Positions 40,306 to 50,983 are shown, counted from the first letter of the stretch. The stretch is 64,000 nucleotides of DNA from a bacterium (GCA_030431515.1 JAUIIX010000002.1:1-64000), one strand, 5' to 3'. The notes: a model not told the origin generated them from the sequence alone. Numbers and translations are program-made.

Positions 40306-41808
40306 ATGAAAATTTTAATACTATTCATCTTATCATTCTCCTCATTATATTCACAAAACCTTGATTTTGTAGAAGTTTTGGATTTCGATCCTTCTGGATT
40401 ATCTAATGCTCAAAATGCTACGCTTTCTTTAAAAGGTGATAGTGCGTTTTTTCATGTTGAATTAGATACTGCTTCACCTTATGTTGATTATATTAATAAT
40501 TTTTATTTTTCTTCAGATAATGGAAAAACTTGGGAAAATGTAACTGAAAATTTCCAAAAAATATTATTTGGTGATTTTCAATTTTTATCAGGACAATTTT
40601 TTCATCAAAAACTTTTTATGTTTATACATAAATTTAGTGAAGGCGATGATTTGTATATTGGTTATTTTGACGTCAAAGGAAATTTAGTAGATAAAGTAAA
40701 AATTGACCCTGAATATAGATATTGGAGAATAATATTAAATCACATTAACGAAGATTTTATTGGCTTATATGCAAGGTATGTTCATGATACAAGTCATGAC
40801 TATTACCAACATTTCTTCGATTATTCAACTGATAGAGGAAAAACTTGGCATAATGTTCAACCAGAACATTTACCTACAAATATGGAGATTACGTTTGAGT
40901 TGAATATTAGAAATCCAGAATTAGGTTTTTTTTCATTTAATAATTACCATACACAAAATCACAATACTATTTTTAATCCATTCAAATATAATTTTTATGA
41001 TAAAACCTATGATTATTCATATCAAAGAAGCCCTTTTGAAACAAAAGACTATGGATTTAGAAAAGATGATTTTGTCTTAGAAAGATATTTTTCTAATATT
41101 ATGCCACTTTTAGACCTATCAAATAATATTAGGATTGATACAATTAGTACATATAATATAACAAATATGCCTCAAGATTCAATTGAAAATTTGAAAAAAA
41201 ATGATTTCGAAGAAAGAGTTTATTTTGATAAATTTTTTAAATATCATGAAAAAGAATATCTAGATTATAATTATTATAAGTTTAAGTTCAGTTTAATGAA
41301 ACCAGATACATTTTTATTTACTATTATTCACAGTGTTTATAAAACAATTAATGGTAAATATCAAAACTTATTTTTTAAAAATTTAATTTTTACTTCTTAC
41401 GATGGTGGAAATACTTACAATTTTTTAATTGATAAAGGTGCGATGAATTATTATTTAAACCCAATTAATAATGAGATATGGATGATAACAATTCAAGATG
41501 ATAAAAGATTAAAATTATATAAATCAAAAACAGATATTTTTTCAAGTGTTAGTTTAGAAAAAATATATAAATTAAATGTTTATTTCTCAGGAAATAATTT
41601 AATAGTAGAAAATAAAGAAGACACAAAAGAAAGCATTATTAAAATATTTGATTTAGGTGGTAGAGTTATTTTTAATCAAACAACATTTCTCCAAAAAGGT
41701 ACAAATCAAATTTCACTTACATCTCAAATTAATCCAAATTTATACTTAGTAAATATAGAATTTAAAGATTCAAAAGTAAATATTTATAAATTAATTAAAG
41801 GAGAATAG
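40306..41808 (+). CDS. secreted BNR/exo-alpha-sialidase-like repeat protein with T9SS-type C-terminus
   Basis: Signal peptide; SSDNGKTW, STDRGKTW, TSYDGGNTY Asp-box-like motifs; C-terminal IIKIFDLGGRVIFNQ... Confidence 0.8.
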   Translation: MKILILFILSFSSLYSQNLDFVEVLDFDPSGLSNAQNATLSLKGDSAFFHVELDTASPYVDYINNFYFSSDNGKTWENVTENFQKILFGDFQFLSGQFFHQKLFMFIHKFSEGDDLYIGYFDVKGNLVDKVKIDPEYRYWRIILNHINEDFIGLYARYVHDTSHDYYQHFFDYSTDRGKTWHNVQPEHLPTNMEITFELNIRNPELGFFSFNNYHTQNHNTIFNPFKYNFYDKTYDYSYQRSPFETKDYGFRKDDFVLERYFSNIMPLLDLSNNIRIDTISTYNITNMPQDSIENLKKNDFEERVYFDKFFKYHEKEYLDYNYYKFKFSLMKPDTFLFTIIHSVYKTINGKYQNLFFKNLIFTSYDGGNTYNFLIDKGAMNYYLNPINNEIWMITIQDDKRLKLYKSKTDIFSSVSLEKIYKLNVYFSGNNLIVENKEDTKESIIKIFDLGGRVIFNQTTFLQKGTNQISLTSQINPNLYLVNIEFKDSKVNIYKLIKGE

Positions 41809-41810
41809 AT

Positions 41811-41909
41811 ATGAAAATCTTAATTCTATTCATCTTATCATTCTCCTCATTATATTCACAAGATTCTGATTTTAGAGAGTTTGTTATCCGCTATGAATTA
41901 AATTTTTAA
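41811..41909 (+). pseudogene. truncated duplicate of the 5' end (signal-peptide region) of 40306-41808
   Basis: Encodes MKILILFILSFSSLYSQDSDFREFVIRYELNF*, first 17 residues identical to the upstream gene, which begins MKILILFILSFSSLYSQ. Confidence 0.75.
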
Positions 41910-41919
41910 AGGTTAAAAT

Positions 41920-44091
41920 ATGCTAATAATAATAAAAATACTATTTCTTTCCAACTTTTGCCTATTCTCTCAATGGGAAGAGATAAATTCGCCAATTGGA
42001 AGATTATCTGTTGAAAATATATTTTATTCTGATTCCTTAATGATTACATATAACAATGAAGAATCATTTTTCACTAATAATGATTGGGTAGATTATTATC
42101 AAATTAATTTTGAAGGAATTGACTCAATAGGAACATTAAGGAATGCATTTAAGTATAATAATGATATTTATATAGTCTATTCTACAGGTGTAATCCCAAA
42201 AAGATATGGAGGTGTTTATAAAAGTACAGATAACGGGTATTCGTGGAATCTTATTGATAAATCGACTAAAGATTCAAACTTTTATACATATTTTATTAAA
42301 AATAGTAATAGTTACTTCTTAACTAACAATGGATTCTTTAAAAAAGAAATAAATTATGATCAAATTAATATTAATTCTGGATTTGACAAAGATGATAATT
42401 TAATTTTAATGAACGCAAATTTAATGTATTTTATTCAAAACAAAATAATATTAATTGATAAAGGTGCAAATGGTTCTTCAGGGCAAACAGGTAATGGAGT
42501 ATTTATATCTGAAGATGATGGTACAAGTTTTTATCAATATAATCATGGTTTAAATGATAAAATTATAAATACTTTTTATTCAGTTGGTGATACTTTACTT
42601 CTAGGTACACCTAATGGCTTATATATAACAAAAGATAGTACATTTTCTTGGAAACAATTTAATAATGGATTAATTGACAAAAATATAGCAAGTATTATAT
42701 ACATAAATAATATACTTTTTATATCTACTAAAAATGGAATCATCTATAAAAGTAATAATTTTGGTGAAAATTGGGAGAAAATATTTGATAATAATAAAAA
42801 AGGCAAAATTCTTTTAACAAAATATAAAAATCAAATATACTTATATAGTATTTCAGGAGTGTATAAAAGCATTAATTATGGTGAATCTTGGGATGAAATT
42901 CCGGCTTTCATAAAAAGTGCAAATTCAGATCTAATTAATTCAGAAAATAATTTATTTATGCTAACTTATTACTCAGGTATTTTCAAAAAGAATGAAAATT
43001 CAAACGAATGGTTAAAATTAAATGACTCCCTATTTAGTATTGATTTTGATCAAACATTTATTCATAAGGATGGACAAAATATTATCACTTCAAGCATTTC
43101 GAATTTTGAATCATTCCTTTCGACAAATAATGGTGCAAATTGGAGTAAAAATAATATTTCATCAGGTGATTTGAGAGCATTTAATGTATTTATAAATAAT
43201 AATAGATTTTTTATTTTAACAATAAATAAAGGTATTTTCTATTCAGATAACAATGGTCAAACTTGGCACAATTGGAATGAATTACATAATGAGAATTATA
43301 TTTTTAAAGATATTATAAGCTATCAAAATAAATTGTATGGTTGTACTAATGGTGATGGGATATTGTATTCAGAAGACAATGGTGAAAACTGGTTGAAAAT
43401 TAACAAAAATTCTAATGATTTAATTAATAATGAGTTTGTGTTTAGAGTTGATAAGTATGATAATATTATAGTAGCTGCAACAAGGTTTAACAAATTATTG
43501 ATTTCCAGAGATAATGGTCACACTTGGGAATCTACAATGTTTTCAACTCAGAATATAATCGTTAATGAAGTAATTTGCTATAAAAATAATATTTTTATAG
43601 CAACAAGCGAAGGTATATATTACTCTAAAAATAATGGTTATGATTGGATAAGAAATAATATTAATATAAATGATAAAGATTTTTCTTTAATTAGAGGTTT
43701 TGTTCAATTGAAAGATAAAATTATAATATCATTTTATAAAGATATTTATCAACTAAGTTTAAAAGATTTAGATATAGAGTACGTTCCAGTCGATAATGTT
43801 GAAAAAAGAAGTTTTCTTTATATCAAACCGCCGTTTCCACTTCCTTCAAGTTCATTAATAAATTTTCATGTATATTGGGATTTAGGATTTAATTTTAACG
43901 ACTCTAATATTGAAATATTTAATTTAAATCAAAAGAAAATTGATGTATCTGGAAAAATAAACATAAAATATCTGTCTAACATAGAAGGTATAATAACATG
44001 GGATTCAAGCAAAGAAAATAATGGTATATACATAGTAAAGATTAATCAAGGTTCAGAAACAAGAATACAGAAAGTAATGGTTCAAAAGTAA
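41920..44091 (+). CDS. secreted BNR/Asp-box repeat protein with T9SS-type C-terminus
   Basis: Many STDNGYSW, SEDNGENW, SRDNGHTW, SNNFGENW motifs; C-terminal NGIYIVKINQGSETRIQKVMVQK. Confidence 0.85.
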   Translation: MLIIIKILFLSNFCLFSQWEEINSPIGRLSVENIFYSDSLMITYNNEESFFTNNDWVDYYQINFEGIDSIGTLRNAFKYNNDIYIVYSTGVIPKRYGGVYKSTDNGYSWNLIDKSTKDSNFYTYFIKNSNSYFLTNNGFFKKEINYDQININSGFDKDDNLILMNANLMYFIQNKIILIDKGANGSSGQTGNGVFISEDDGTSFYQYNHGLNDKIINTFYSVGDTLLLGTPNGLYITKDSTFSWKQFNNGLIDKNIASIIYINNILFISTKNGIIYKSNNFGENWEKIFDNNKKGKILLTKYKNQIYLYSISGVYKSINYGESWDEIPAFIKSANSDLINSENNLFMLTYYSGIFKKNENSNEWLKLNDSLFSIDFDQTFIHKDGQNIITSSISNFESFLSTNNGANWSKNNISSGDLRAFNVFINNNRFFILTINKGIFYSDNNGQTWHNWNELHNENYIFKDIISYQNKLYGCTNGDGILYSEDNGENWLKINKNSNDLINNEFVFRVDKYDNIIVAATRFNKLLISRDNGHTWESTMFSTQNIIVNEVICYKNNIFIATSEGIYYSKNNGYDWIRNNININDKDFSLIRGFVQLKDKIIISFYKDIYQLSLKDLDIEYVPVDNVEKRSFLYIKPPFPLPSSSLINFHVYWDLGFNFNDSNIEIFNLNQKKIDVSGKINIKYLSNIEGIITWDSSKENNGIYIVKINQGSETRIQKVMVQK

Positions 44092-44132
44092 ATATTTATA
44101 ATTAATTAAAGGAGAATATATATGAAAAGAAC

Positions 44133-44257
44133 TTTTGCAAATCACCAATAACAACATAGAAGTTTTTAGTCAAAAATTTCAGGTGATGAGGTAGTTTTTA
44201 AATTTGCTAGATGAAGGAATAATGTAATTGTAGTGAACGCAAATTTGCGATTGCTGC
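44133..44257. repeat. ~120-bp dispersed repeat ending in the GTAGTGAACGCAAATTTGCG palindrome (copy 1)
   Basis: Inverted copy at about 53865-53990; near-identical over AAAATTTCAnGTGrTGAGGTAGTTTTTnAATTTGyTAGATGAAGGAATAATGTAATTG. Confidence 0.8.
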
Positions 44258-44482
44258 TTTTGAAGATGGATTCCACGCTTCGCTCTGAATAACGGGGTGT
44301 GTTAAGAATTGTTGCTTGTTCTTGGGAGATTCTTCACTTCGTTCAGAATGACGGAGAGTTTAATAGAAGTTTCTCGACTACGCTCGAAATGACAAGGCTT
44401 CACTCTGAAGACAAGAGAAATTGTAGTTTTTTTTTTCAACAAGGGCTTTCAAGCCATTAATAAAGTAACTATATAGTAGAAA

Positions 44483-45595
44483 TTATATTAAATTTTTCAC
44501 TAATTTCGCAATCTCTAAAGAGCAAGTAAGTCCAGGTGATTCTATACCAATTAAATTAATCAAATTAGGGAATCCATTATCACTTTCATTCTTAATAACG
44601 AAATCTTTTTGGGCTTCACCTTGTTTTTGGATTTTTGGTCTAATTCCAACATAATCTGGATTCAAATCTTCAATTGTAAAATTACTCATATAAGTAAACA
44701 CAGAGTCAAAGAATTTTTCCTTTAACTCATCATCAAACGAGTAATCTAAAGTATTGCTATCCAAATATCTTACGTCAGGTCCTAATTTAACCCCACCACC
44801 CATATCCAATGTTACATGAATACCAAGCCCAGTTGTATTTTTATTAGGAATAGGATATATTAATCTATTAACTAAAGTGTTTTTTGAAGGATTTAATTTA
44901 AAATAATGACCTTTAGCATATTGTAATCTATACCCTAGATCATCAATATCTAAACCGGTCATTTTTGCAATTTTATCAGAATGTAAACCCGCTGAATTAA
45001 TTAAATACTCAGTCTCAATTTCGAACTCACTTCCTTCATCATCTTTAACTGTAATTTTCCAATTTGTAATATTATCAAGATTGATTACTTCGTGACTATA
45101 TACTACATCAACGCCATTATTAATAGCTTCTGCTTCTAATGTTTGCATCAATGAATGTGAGTCAATAATTCCAGTGCTTGGAGATAAAATAGCAGATTCT
45201 ACTTTTAGATTATTTTCTAATTTTTGGATTTCATTTTTATTGAGAATTTTTAAATCTCTCGCACCTAATTCATTTGCATTATTGAATATAGACTCTAATC
45301 TTTCATTATCTTTTGAAGTATTTACAATTAACTTACCACAATTATTATAAGGTATAGAATATTTATCACAATATTCATAAATTGATTGATTACCTGCAAC
45401 ACATAATTTTGCTTTTAACGAGTCTTTGGGATAGTATATTCCTGCGTGGATAACTTCGGAGTTTCTCGATGAAGTTTCCTCTCCGAAATGTCCCCACTTT
45501 TCGATTAATAATATATCTTTAAAGTGCTTTGATAGCTCGGCAGCAATAGCTAATCCGACAACTCCAGCACCAATAATTACAAAATTATACTTCAT
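44483..45595 (-). CDS. FAD-dependent oxidoreductase, L-2-hydroxyglutarate oxidase/dehydrogenase-like
   Basis: VIIGAGVVGLAIAAELSKHF Rossmann; NSEVIHAGIYYPKDSLKAKLCVAGN; GIESPGLTCSLEIAKLV. Confidence 0.88.
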   Translation of the reverse strand: MKYNFVIIGAGVVGLAIAAELSKHFKDILLIEKWGHFGEETSSRNSEVIHAGIYYPKDSLKAKLCVAGNQSIYEYCDKYSIPYNNCGKLIVNTSKDNERLESIFNNANELGARDLKILNKNEIQKLENNLKVESAILSPSTGIIDSHSLMQTLEAEAINNGVDVVYSHEVINLDNITNWKITVKDDEGSEFEIETEYLINSAGLHSDKIAKMTGLDIDDLGYRLQYAKGHYFKLNPSKNTLVNRLIYPIPNKNTTGLGIHVTLDMGGGVKLGPDVRYLDSNTLDYSFDDELKEKFFDSVFTYMSNFTIEDLNPDYVGIRPKIQKQGEAQKDFVIKNESDNGFPNLINLIGIESPGLTCSLEIAKLVKNLI

Positions 45596-45598
45596 TTT

Positions 45599-46855
45599 TT
45601 AATTAATATTTATAGCAGAAGATAACTGTTTTGCTAAACTTTCAGTTAATAATTTTCTGTCAAATTGTTCTACAAATTTATCATCTGGTTTAGGTAGTGA
45701 GTTTTCTTGCCACAATTTATAAAGTTTATCAATTGCATTACTTATATCATCTATATCTTTCGGATTAGTAACAATCGATGCTTTGTATTGATTGCACAAC
45801 TGCTTCATACTCCCGTCTGGTATTGTCGCAATGATTGGCTTTTTAGAACCAAAATATTCCCACAATTTACCTGGTGTTCTTATATCATCATTCAACATCA
45901 ACCAAAGCACATCAGAACTAAATAGATATTTAACAGATTCACTATGATTAACAAATCCAATTACTTCAACTATAGAATCTAATTTATACTTTTTAATCAT
46001 TTTCAAATGACTTTTTCTCATCATTCCGACTAATCTAACTTTAAGATGTTTTGCTATGTTTGGATTCTTTTTAATTAATTTTTGAATTGCTTTGAAGAAG
46101 TATTTTGGTGTGCGATTATCTTGGAATACCCCAGAATGAGTAATAACAAAATAATTTTTATCAACTTGGACTTCTTTACTCATCACAAAATCTTCTGAAT
46201 CAAAACCATGCGGAATAATTACCACATCGTCATAAGACAAAAACTTATATCGTTTTAACAATAACTCTTTTGCATGTCGTGATATAACAATGGCACTTGA
46301 AGAAGTTCTTAGTAGTTCATTTTCTAATTTAATTGATTTACTTCTATGGTAGGGAGTAGGAAAATAGTGGAACTGATTATCAGTCCAACTATCTCTATAA
46401 TCAATAACATAAGGCACGTCATATTTCTCTGATAAATCATTTGCAATCAAAAAATCAGTAAAAGGTGGTGCAGTAGCAAAAATCACATCAATTTCATTCT
46501 CTTTAAATACTTTTTCTGCTGTTTTTAAAGCAAATTTTTTCCACTTTATTTTAGAGTCTGGAATATTAAAGAAGTTTAAAAAGAATCTTCCTAACTTTTG
46601 AAATTGATAATTAGGTAAATTATTACTTTTTTTCTTCCCAGTTTGCTTGTCTTTTGTTCTATAAACTTGAATATCCATAGCTTCTAACTCAGCCATTAAA
46701 GAGTCATCATAAGCATAATAATCTTCGTTAGATGTAGTTAATACAATAGGTTCCCAGTTATAATCTCGGAGATATTTTACAAATTTAAGCGTTCTTTGAA
46801 CACCACTCAAACCCATCGGGGGAAAGTAATAAGCAATTACTAAACATTTTCTCAT
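45599..46855 (-). CDS. glycosyltransferase (GT4-like)
   Basis: YYFPPMGLSGVQRTLKFVKYL N-terminal motif; SDVLWLML...PGKLWEYFGSKKPIIATIPDGS. Confidence 0.88.
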   Translation of the reverse strand: MRKCLVIAYYFPPMGLSGVQRTLKFVKYLRDYNWEPIVLTTSNEDYYAYDDSLMAELEAMDIQVYRTKDKQTGKKKSNNLPNYQFQKLGRFFLNFFNIPDSKIKWKKFALKTAEKVFKENEIDVIFATAPPFTDFLIANDLSEKYDVPYVIDYRDSWTDNQFHYFPTPYHRSKSIKLENELLRTSSSAIVISRHAKELLLKRYKFLSYDDVVIIPHGFDSEDFVMSKEVQVDKNYFVITHSGVFQDNRTPKYFFKAIQKLIKKNPNIAKHLKVRLVGMMRKSHLKMIKKYKLDSIVEVIGFVNHSESVKYLFSSDVLWLMLNDDIRTPGKLWEYFGSKKPIIATIPDGSMKQLCNQYKASIVTNPKDIDDISNAIDKLYKLWQENSLPKPDDKFVEQFDRKLLTESLAKQLSSAININ

Positions 46856-46972
46856 AACACAAAATTAAGGAAATAAATGAATATTGTGGATGTTTTTAGT
46901 TTTCCACATTTGATATAAATTGATAAATAAGTATTTTTGGAATTAAATTAGAATTGGTGTTCTATAGGGAAG

Positions 46973-47047
46973 TCGGAGTAGCAGGATTCGAACCTGCGGC
47001 CTTCTGGTCCCAAACCAGACGCGCTAACCGGGCTGCGCCATACTCCG
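46973..47047 (-). tRNA. tRNA-Pro (anticodon TGG); CCA not encoded
   Basis: CGGAGTATGGCGCAGCCCGGTTAGCGCGTCTGGTTTGGGACCAGAAGGCCGCAGGTTCGAATCCTGCTACTCCGA; 7-bp acceptor stem; loop TTTGGGA; GGTTCGAATCC T arm. Confidence 0.97.
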
Positions 47048-47182
47048 AATTTATTTTAGAACTATCTCTGAAACAGATTTCAAAATTAAGGACAATTAAT
47101 ATAATTTCCAAATTTTATTTTTGATTTTTAAAAATATTTTTTCTCATCAACCATTTTAAAGGGTTTATCTTATATAATTTTA

Positions 47183-47980
47183 CTATTTTTCTAAAATAAA
47201 CTCTAAACCATCGTAGGCAAGATTTATACTTTTTGGTAATTCTTTACTTAATAAAGAATGTGATATTTGATGAGCAATATGAGTAAAATATGTTTCCTTT
47301 GCTTTTAATTGCTTCGCTATATTGATTGATTCTTCCACAGTAAAGTGTGTAGGATGAGGGTGATAACGAAGAGCATCTAATATCAAAACATCAAGTTCTT
47401 TTAATTTATCTAATGAAGTGTCAGGTATATAATTAGTATCGGTGCAGTAAGCAAACGAACCAATCCTAAAACCAAGCACTTCAATTTTACCATGTTCCAT
47501 TGGAATAATTTGAAACTCAATATCTCCAATCTTAAAATCTTCTCTATCTATCATATTAATATCAACTAATGGTAATCCTCCACCTACTTGAACTGCCTCT
47601 CCAAAGGCATAAGAAAAAGTATTTTTTAATGAACTAAAAGTTGAGTTATTAATATAAATTGGCGTTGGCTTATGTTGAATAAAATTATATGCCCTAATAT
47701 CATCAAATCCACTAATATGGTCAAAATGTTGATGAGTATAGACAATTGCATCTATTTTGTCAACTGAATGTTTTATCATTTGCTGTCTGAAGTCTGCCGA
47801 AGTATCTATCACAACTGTTGTACTTTGCGTTTCAATTAACAAAGAACATCTCAATCTTTTGTCCTTCGGGTCATCAGACAAACAAACTGGACATTTGCAC
47901 CCTATAGTCGGCACACCTGATGATGTTCCTGTTCCTAAAAGTGTAAATCTTATTTCATTTTCAAGTAAATTTCTTTTCAT
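47183..47980 (-). CDS. MBL-fold metallohydrolase, PhnP-like
   Basis: LLGTGTSSGVPTIGCKCPVC, YTHQHFDHISGFDDIR, PMEHG, THIAHQISH. Confidence 0.92.
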   Translation of the reverse strand: MKRNLLENEIRFTLLGTGTSSGVPTIGCKCPVCLSDDPKDKRLRCSLLIETQSTTVVIDTSADFRQQMIKHSVDKIDAIVYTHQHFDHISGFDDIRAYNFIQHKPTPIYINNSTFSSLKNTFSYAFGEAVQVGGGLPLVDINMIDREDFKIGDIEFQIIPMEHGKIEVLGFRIGSFAYCTDTNYIPDTSLDKLKELDVLILDALRYHPHPTHFTVEESINIAKQLKAKETYFTHIAHQISHSLLSKELPKSINLAYDGLEFILEK

Positions 47981-47987
47981 TTTTATT

Positions 47988-49001
47988 CTATTTTCCTAAG
48001 TCTTCTTCCTTGATTCCAAGCCAATTTAATGCTGCTTTGTAAAGCAAATTATCTTTAGTATTTTTATCAAATTCATCTATTGATTCAATTAATTCACCTG
48101 GTGACAGTTCACCTAATGGGAAAGGATAATCTGTCCCTAAAGATACGTATTCCGACCCTGCAAGTTCTACCAAGTATTTTAGCATAGTTTTATCGTGTGT
48201 CAAACTATCAAAATAGACTTTCCCAAATACATCTCTTGGCGACATCTTAGTATTAGTCTGTATTAGGTCTGGTCTTACATCCCATCCATGTTCGATACGT
48301 CCTAAAGTGCCAGGGAAACTACCACCACCATGTGCGAACATCACTTTTAAATTAGGAAGTCTTTCAAGCACTCCACCAAAAACTAAACTTGTGATTGCTA
48401 TCGTAGTTTCGGCGGGCATACTAATAAGCCATTTTCCCCAATAATTCTGAACTCTATCGCCTCCAAGCATATCCCAAGGATGAATAAATAGTGGAACATT
48501 CATACTTGCAGCAGCCTCAAAAAATGGGAATAATTCTGGGTCATCAAAATTCTTCCCGTTTATATGCGTACCAATCTCAATACCATTCAATTTTAGGTCT
48601 TCTTTCACTCGTTGCATCTCTTTAATAGCAAGATTGACATCTTGCATAGGCAAAGTTCCTAAACCAAGGTAATGGGCTTTATCTTCGGCTACGGACTCTG
48701 CAATGTGGTCATTCAAAAAGCGAGATGTTTCTAATGCGTCATTTGGCTTTGCCCAATAATTAAAAAGAACAGGAATAGTTGAAAGCACCTGCATATCAAC
48801 ATTAAACTTCTCCATTTCTTGCTTCCTTACCTTACAATCCCAACAATTACAATATACCTCTCTAAAAAACTTATCATCTTGCATCATATTTGCATAATTT
48901 TCTTTACTTTCTTCTAAAGAAATAAATCCTTTATATCCAAACTTTTCCGCCCATTTTGGCATTTTCAGAGGCATAATGTGAGTATGTACATCAATTTTCA
49001 T
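47988..49001 (-). CDS. amidohydrolase, ACMSD-like (2-amino-3-carboxymuconate-6-semialdehyde decarboxylase family)
   Basis: IDVHTHIMP, VDMQVLSTIPVLFNYW, PLFIHPWDMLGG, MFAHGGGSFPGTLGRIEHGW, LGTDYPFPLGE. Confidence 0.9.
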   Translation of the reverse strand: MKIDVHTHIMPLKMPKWAEKFGYKGFISLEESKENYANMMQDDKFFREVYCNCWDCKVRKQEMEKFNVDMQVLSTIPVLFNYWAKPNDALETSRFLNDHIAESVAEDKAHYLGLGTLPMQDVNLAIKEMQRVKEDLKLNGIEIGTHINGKNFDDPELFPFFEAAASMNVPLFIHPWDMLGGDRVQNYWGKWLISMPAETTIAITSLVFGGVLERLPNLKVMFAHGGGSFPGTLGRIEHGWDVRPDLIQTNTKMSPRDVFGKVYFDSLTHDKTMLKYLVELAGSEYVSLGTDYPFPLGELSPGELIESIDEFDKNTKDNLLYKAALNWLGIKEEDLGK

Positions 49002-49064
49002 AAAATAAATTTCCTTTTGTTCGTTTATACACCTAATATGATAAACCTAATTAAATACAAATAT

Positions 49065-49349
49065 ATGGTAGAATTTCATCTACCGCCTACTATGAGCAAG
49101 GAATACCTTGATTTAATTCCATCTCATAAACTTAAAATAAAGAACTATTTTGAACAAAATATCCTATTAACATATACGCTTTCTTATCACTTACACAAAC
49201 TTTGGGCTGTTTTTATTGCCAAATCCAAAGAAGAAGTAGAAGGATATATCGACGAATTACCCTTATCAAAATATATGACTTATGAAGTTCATGACCTAAT
49301 GTTTCACGAAACTTCTGATATAGTAATTCCAACATTTTCTTTAAATTAA
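49065..49349 (+). CDS. muconolactone isomerase-like small protein
   Basis: MVEFHLPPTMSKEYLD...KLWAVFIAKSKEEVEGYIDELPLSKYMTYEVHDLMFHET; start trimmed from ORF track 48978, which overlaps the divergent gene. Confidence 0.65.
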   Translation: MVEFHLPPTMSKEYLDLIPSHKLKIKNYFEQNILLTYTLSYHLHKLWAVFIAKSKEEVEGYIDELPLSKYMTYEVHDLMFHETSDIVIPTFSLN

Positions 49350-49445
49350 AAAATTAGAATTTAAAATTAGTAAAAATAAAGCTTTTAATCAAATTAAAGC
49401 TACATTTTATCGTCAATACTCTTTTATAATTCTAAAAGAAAATAA

Positions 49446-49793
49446 ATGACAACAATAGAAACTTTCCCAAATCCGAATCCAAATAGAGAATACTCGATTT
49501 CTCACGTTAATCCTGAATTTACTTCAGTTTGCCCAAAAACAGGTTTGCCTGACTTTGCAACAATAACAGTTACTTACATCCCTAATCAAACTTGTATTGA
49601 ACTAAAATCTTTAAAATATTACTACCTTGATTTCCGTAATAAAGGAATATTTTTTGAAGCTGTTACAAATCAAATATTAGATGATTTAGTTGCAGTTTCT
49701 AAACCCAAATGGATGGAAGTAGTAGCAGAATTTAACACTCGTGGCGGTATCAATTCTATAATTACTGTAGAACATTTTGAGGAAGAAAAATGA
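49446..49793 (+). CDS. queF: NADPH-dependent 7-cyano-7-deazaguanine reductase QueF
   Basis: [57 protein letters not shown]. Confidence 0.96.
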   Translation: MTTIETFPNPNPNREYSISHVNPEFTSVCPKTGLPDFATITVTYIPNQTCIELKSLKYYYLDFRNKGIFFEAVTNQILDDLVAVSKPKWMEVVAEFNTRGGINSIITVEHFEEEK

Positions 49794-50215
49794 TAACAAT
49801 CGCAAAAGATTTTAATTGGGAAATGTCTCATCGACTTACATTTCACAAAGGATTATGCAGAAATATTCACGGACATTCTTATAAATTAAGAATTTACTTA
49901 ACTGGTGAACTTGATGCAAATGGAATGATAATAGACTTTTACGATTTACAAAAAATCGTTGACCCATTTTTAATGGGTGAACTCGACCATGCTTTCCTTT
50001 GCAGCAAAGACGATGTAGATGTAATTGAATTCCTAAAGAAAAATAATTGGCGATATTACATAATGGATAGAACATCAACTTGTGAGAATATGTGCTATCT
50101 CTTTATAGATAAATTAAAGGAAGATTTAGCAAAAATTCCTAATCTTCATTCATTCAAAGTTAGAGTTTACGAAACATCCGACGCTTTCGCAGAACTTGAA
50201 TATAAAATCAGATAA
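49790..50215 (+). CDS. queD: 6-carboxytetrahydropterin synthase QueD
   Basis: [53 protein letters not shown] near C-terminus. Confidence 0.93.
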   Translation: MITIAKDFNWEMSHRLTFHKGLCRNIHGHSYKLRIYLTGELDANGMIIDFYDLQKIVDPFLMGELDHAFLCSKDDVDVIEFLKKNNWRYYIMDRTSTCENMCYLFIDKLKEDLAKIPNLHSFKVRVYETSDAFAELEYKIR

Positions 50216-50233
50216 ATAAATATAATATCAATC

Positions 50234-50263
50234 AAAAACCAACAAATTAGTTGGTTTTTTTTT
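50234..50263 (+). terminator. rho-independent terminator after queD
   Basis: AAAAACCAAC-AAATTA-GTTGGTTTTTTTTT. Confidence 0.88.
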
Positions 50264-50356
50264 CATTTAAAGATACTTGTAATGAGCGATGCCGGAATAA
50301 GCGATGAATCTATTGTTTTAAAATTCCCCACTTTTTAAATGCTATATTAAAAAGGT

Positions 50357-50983
50357 TTAATCTACTTCAGGACTAATTATATCTAATACAAAAAGAGTAG
50401 AGCTTTTTAATGCTTCTAATGTGGAGTTATTGTTGATTACAAAGTCCGATTTTTTCTTTTTTTCTTCAGGACTTAGTTGATTTTTTATTCGATTTAGGAT
50501 TTTTTCTTCTGTTAGATTACCTCTTTTTAGTAATCTTTCTACTACTTGCTCTTGTTCAGAAATTACACATATTACAAAATTGTAAGCATCTTGCATATTG
50601 ATTTCAAATATCAAAGCACTTTCTACAAAGATTATGTCTTCCCCTTCTTCTACCAACTTATCTATCTCATCTATATTGGATTGAATTACATAAGGGTGAA
50701 CGATTGAATTTAATTTGCTTAAATTTTCTTTTGATTCTTTACTTTCTCCGAAGATAAGGTTGCCAATAAATTCTTTATTAATATTGCCATCTTGAAAATA
50801 GAATTCTTCCCCAAATTCCTTAATTAATTTGGCTTTTAATTCCTTATTTTCAACATATAATTGTTTAGCTTTATCATCAGTATTGATTACTGGGTAACCA
50901 AGTTCACTGATAAATTCGGAAACGGTTGATTTACCGCTTCCGATTCCACCAGTTATACCAATTATTTTAACGTTATCTTCCAT
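50357..50983 (-). CDS. coaE: dephospho-CoA kinase
   Basis: IIGITGGIGSGKSTVSEFISELGYPVINTDDKAKQL. Confidence 0.95.
   Translation of the reverse strand: MEDNVKIIGITGGIGSGKSTVSEFISELGYPVINTDDKAKQLYVENKELKAKLIKEFGEEFYFQDGNINKEFIGNLIFGESKESKENLSKLNSIVHPYVIQSNIDEIDKLVEEGEDIIFVESALIFEINMQDAYNFVICVISEQEQVVERLLKRGNLTEEKILNRIKNQLSPEEKKKKSDFVINNNSTLEALKSSTLFVLDIISPEVD

Noticed and set aside
49350-49446. Possible preQ1 riboswitch upstream of queF
   Set aside because: Only an AT-rich hairpin (AGCTTTTAAT..ATTAAAGCT) is visible; no preQ1 aptamer signature recognised
45707-50078. ORFs 45707-45925 (+), 47757-47999 (+), 49836-50078 (-)
   Set aside because: Antisense to glycosyltransferase, MBL hydrolase and queD respectively
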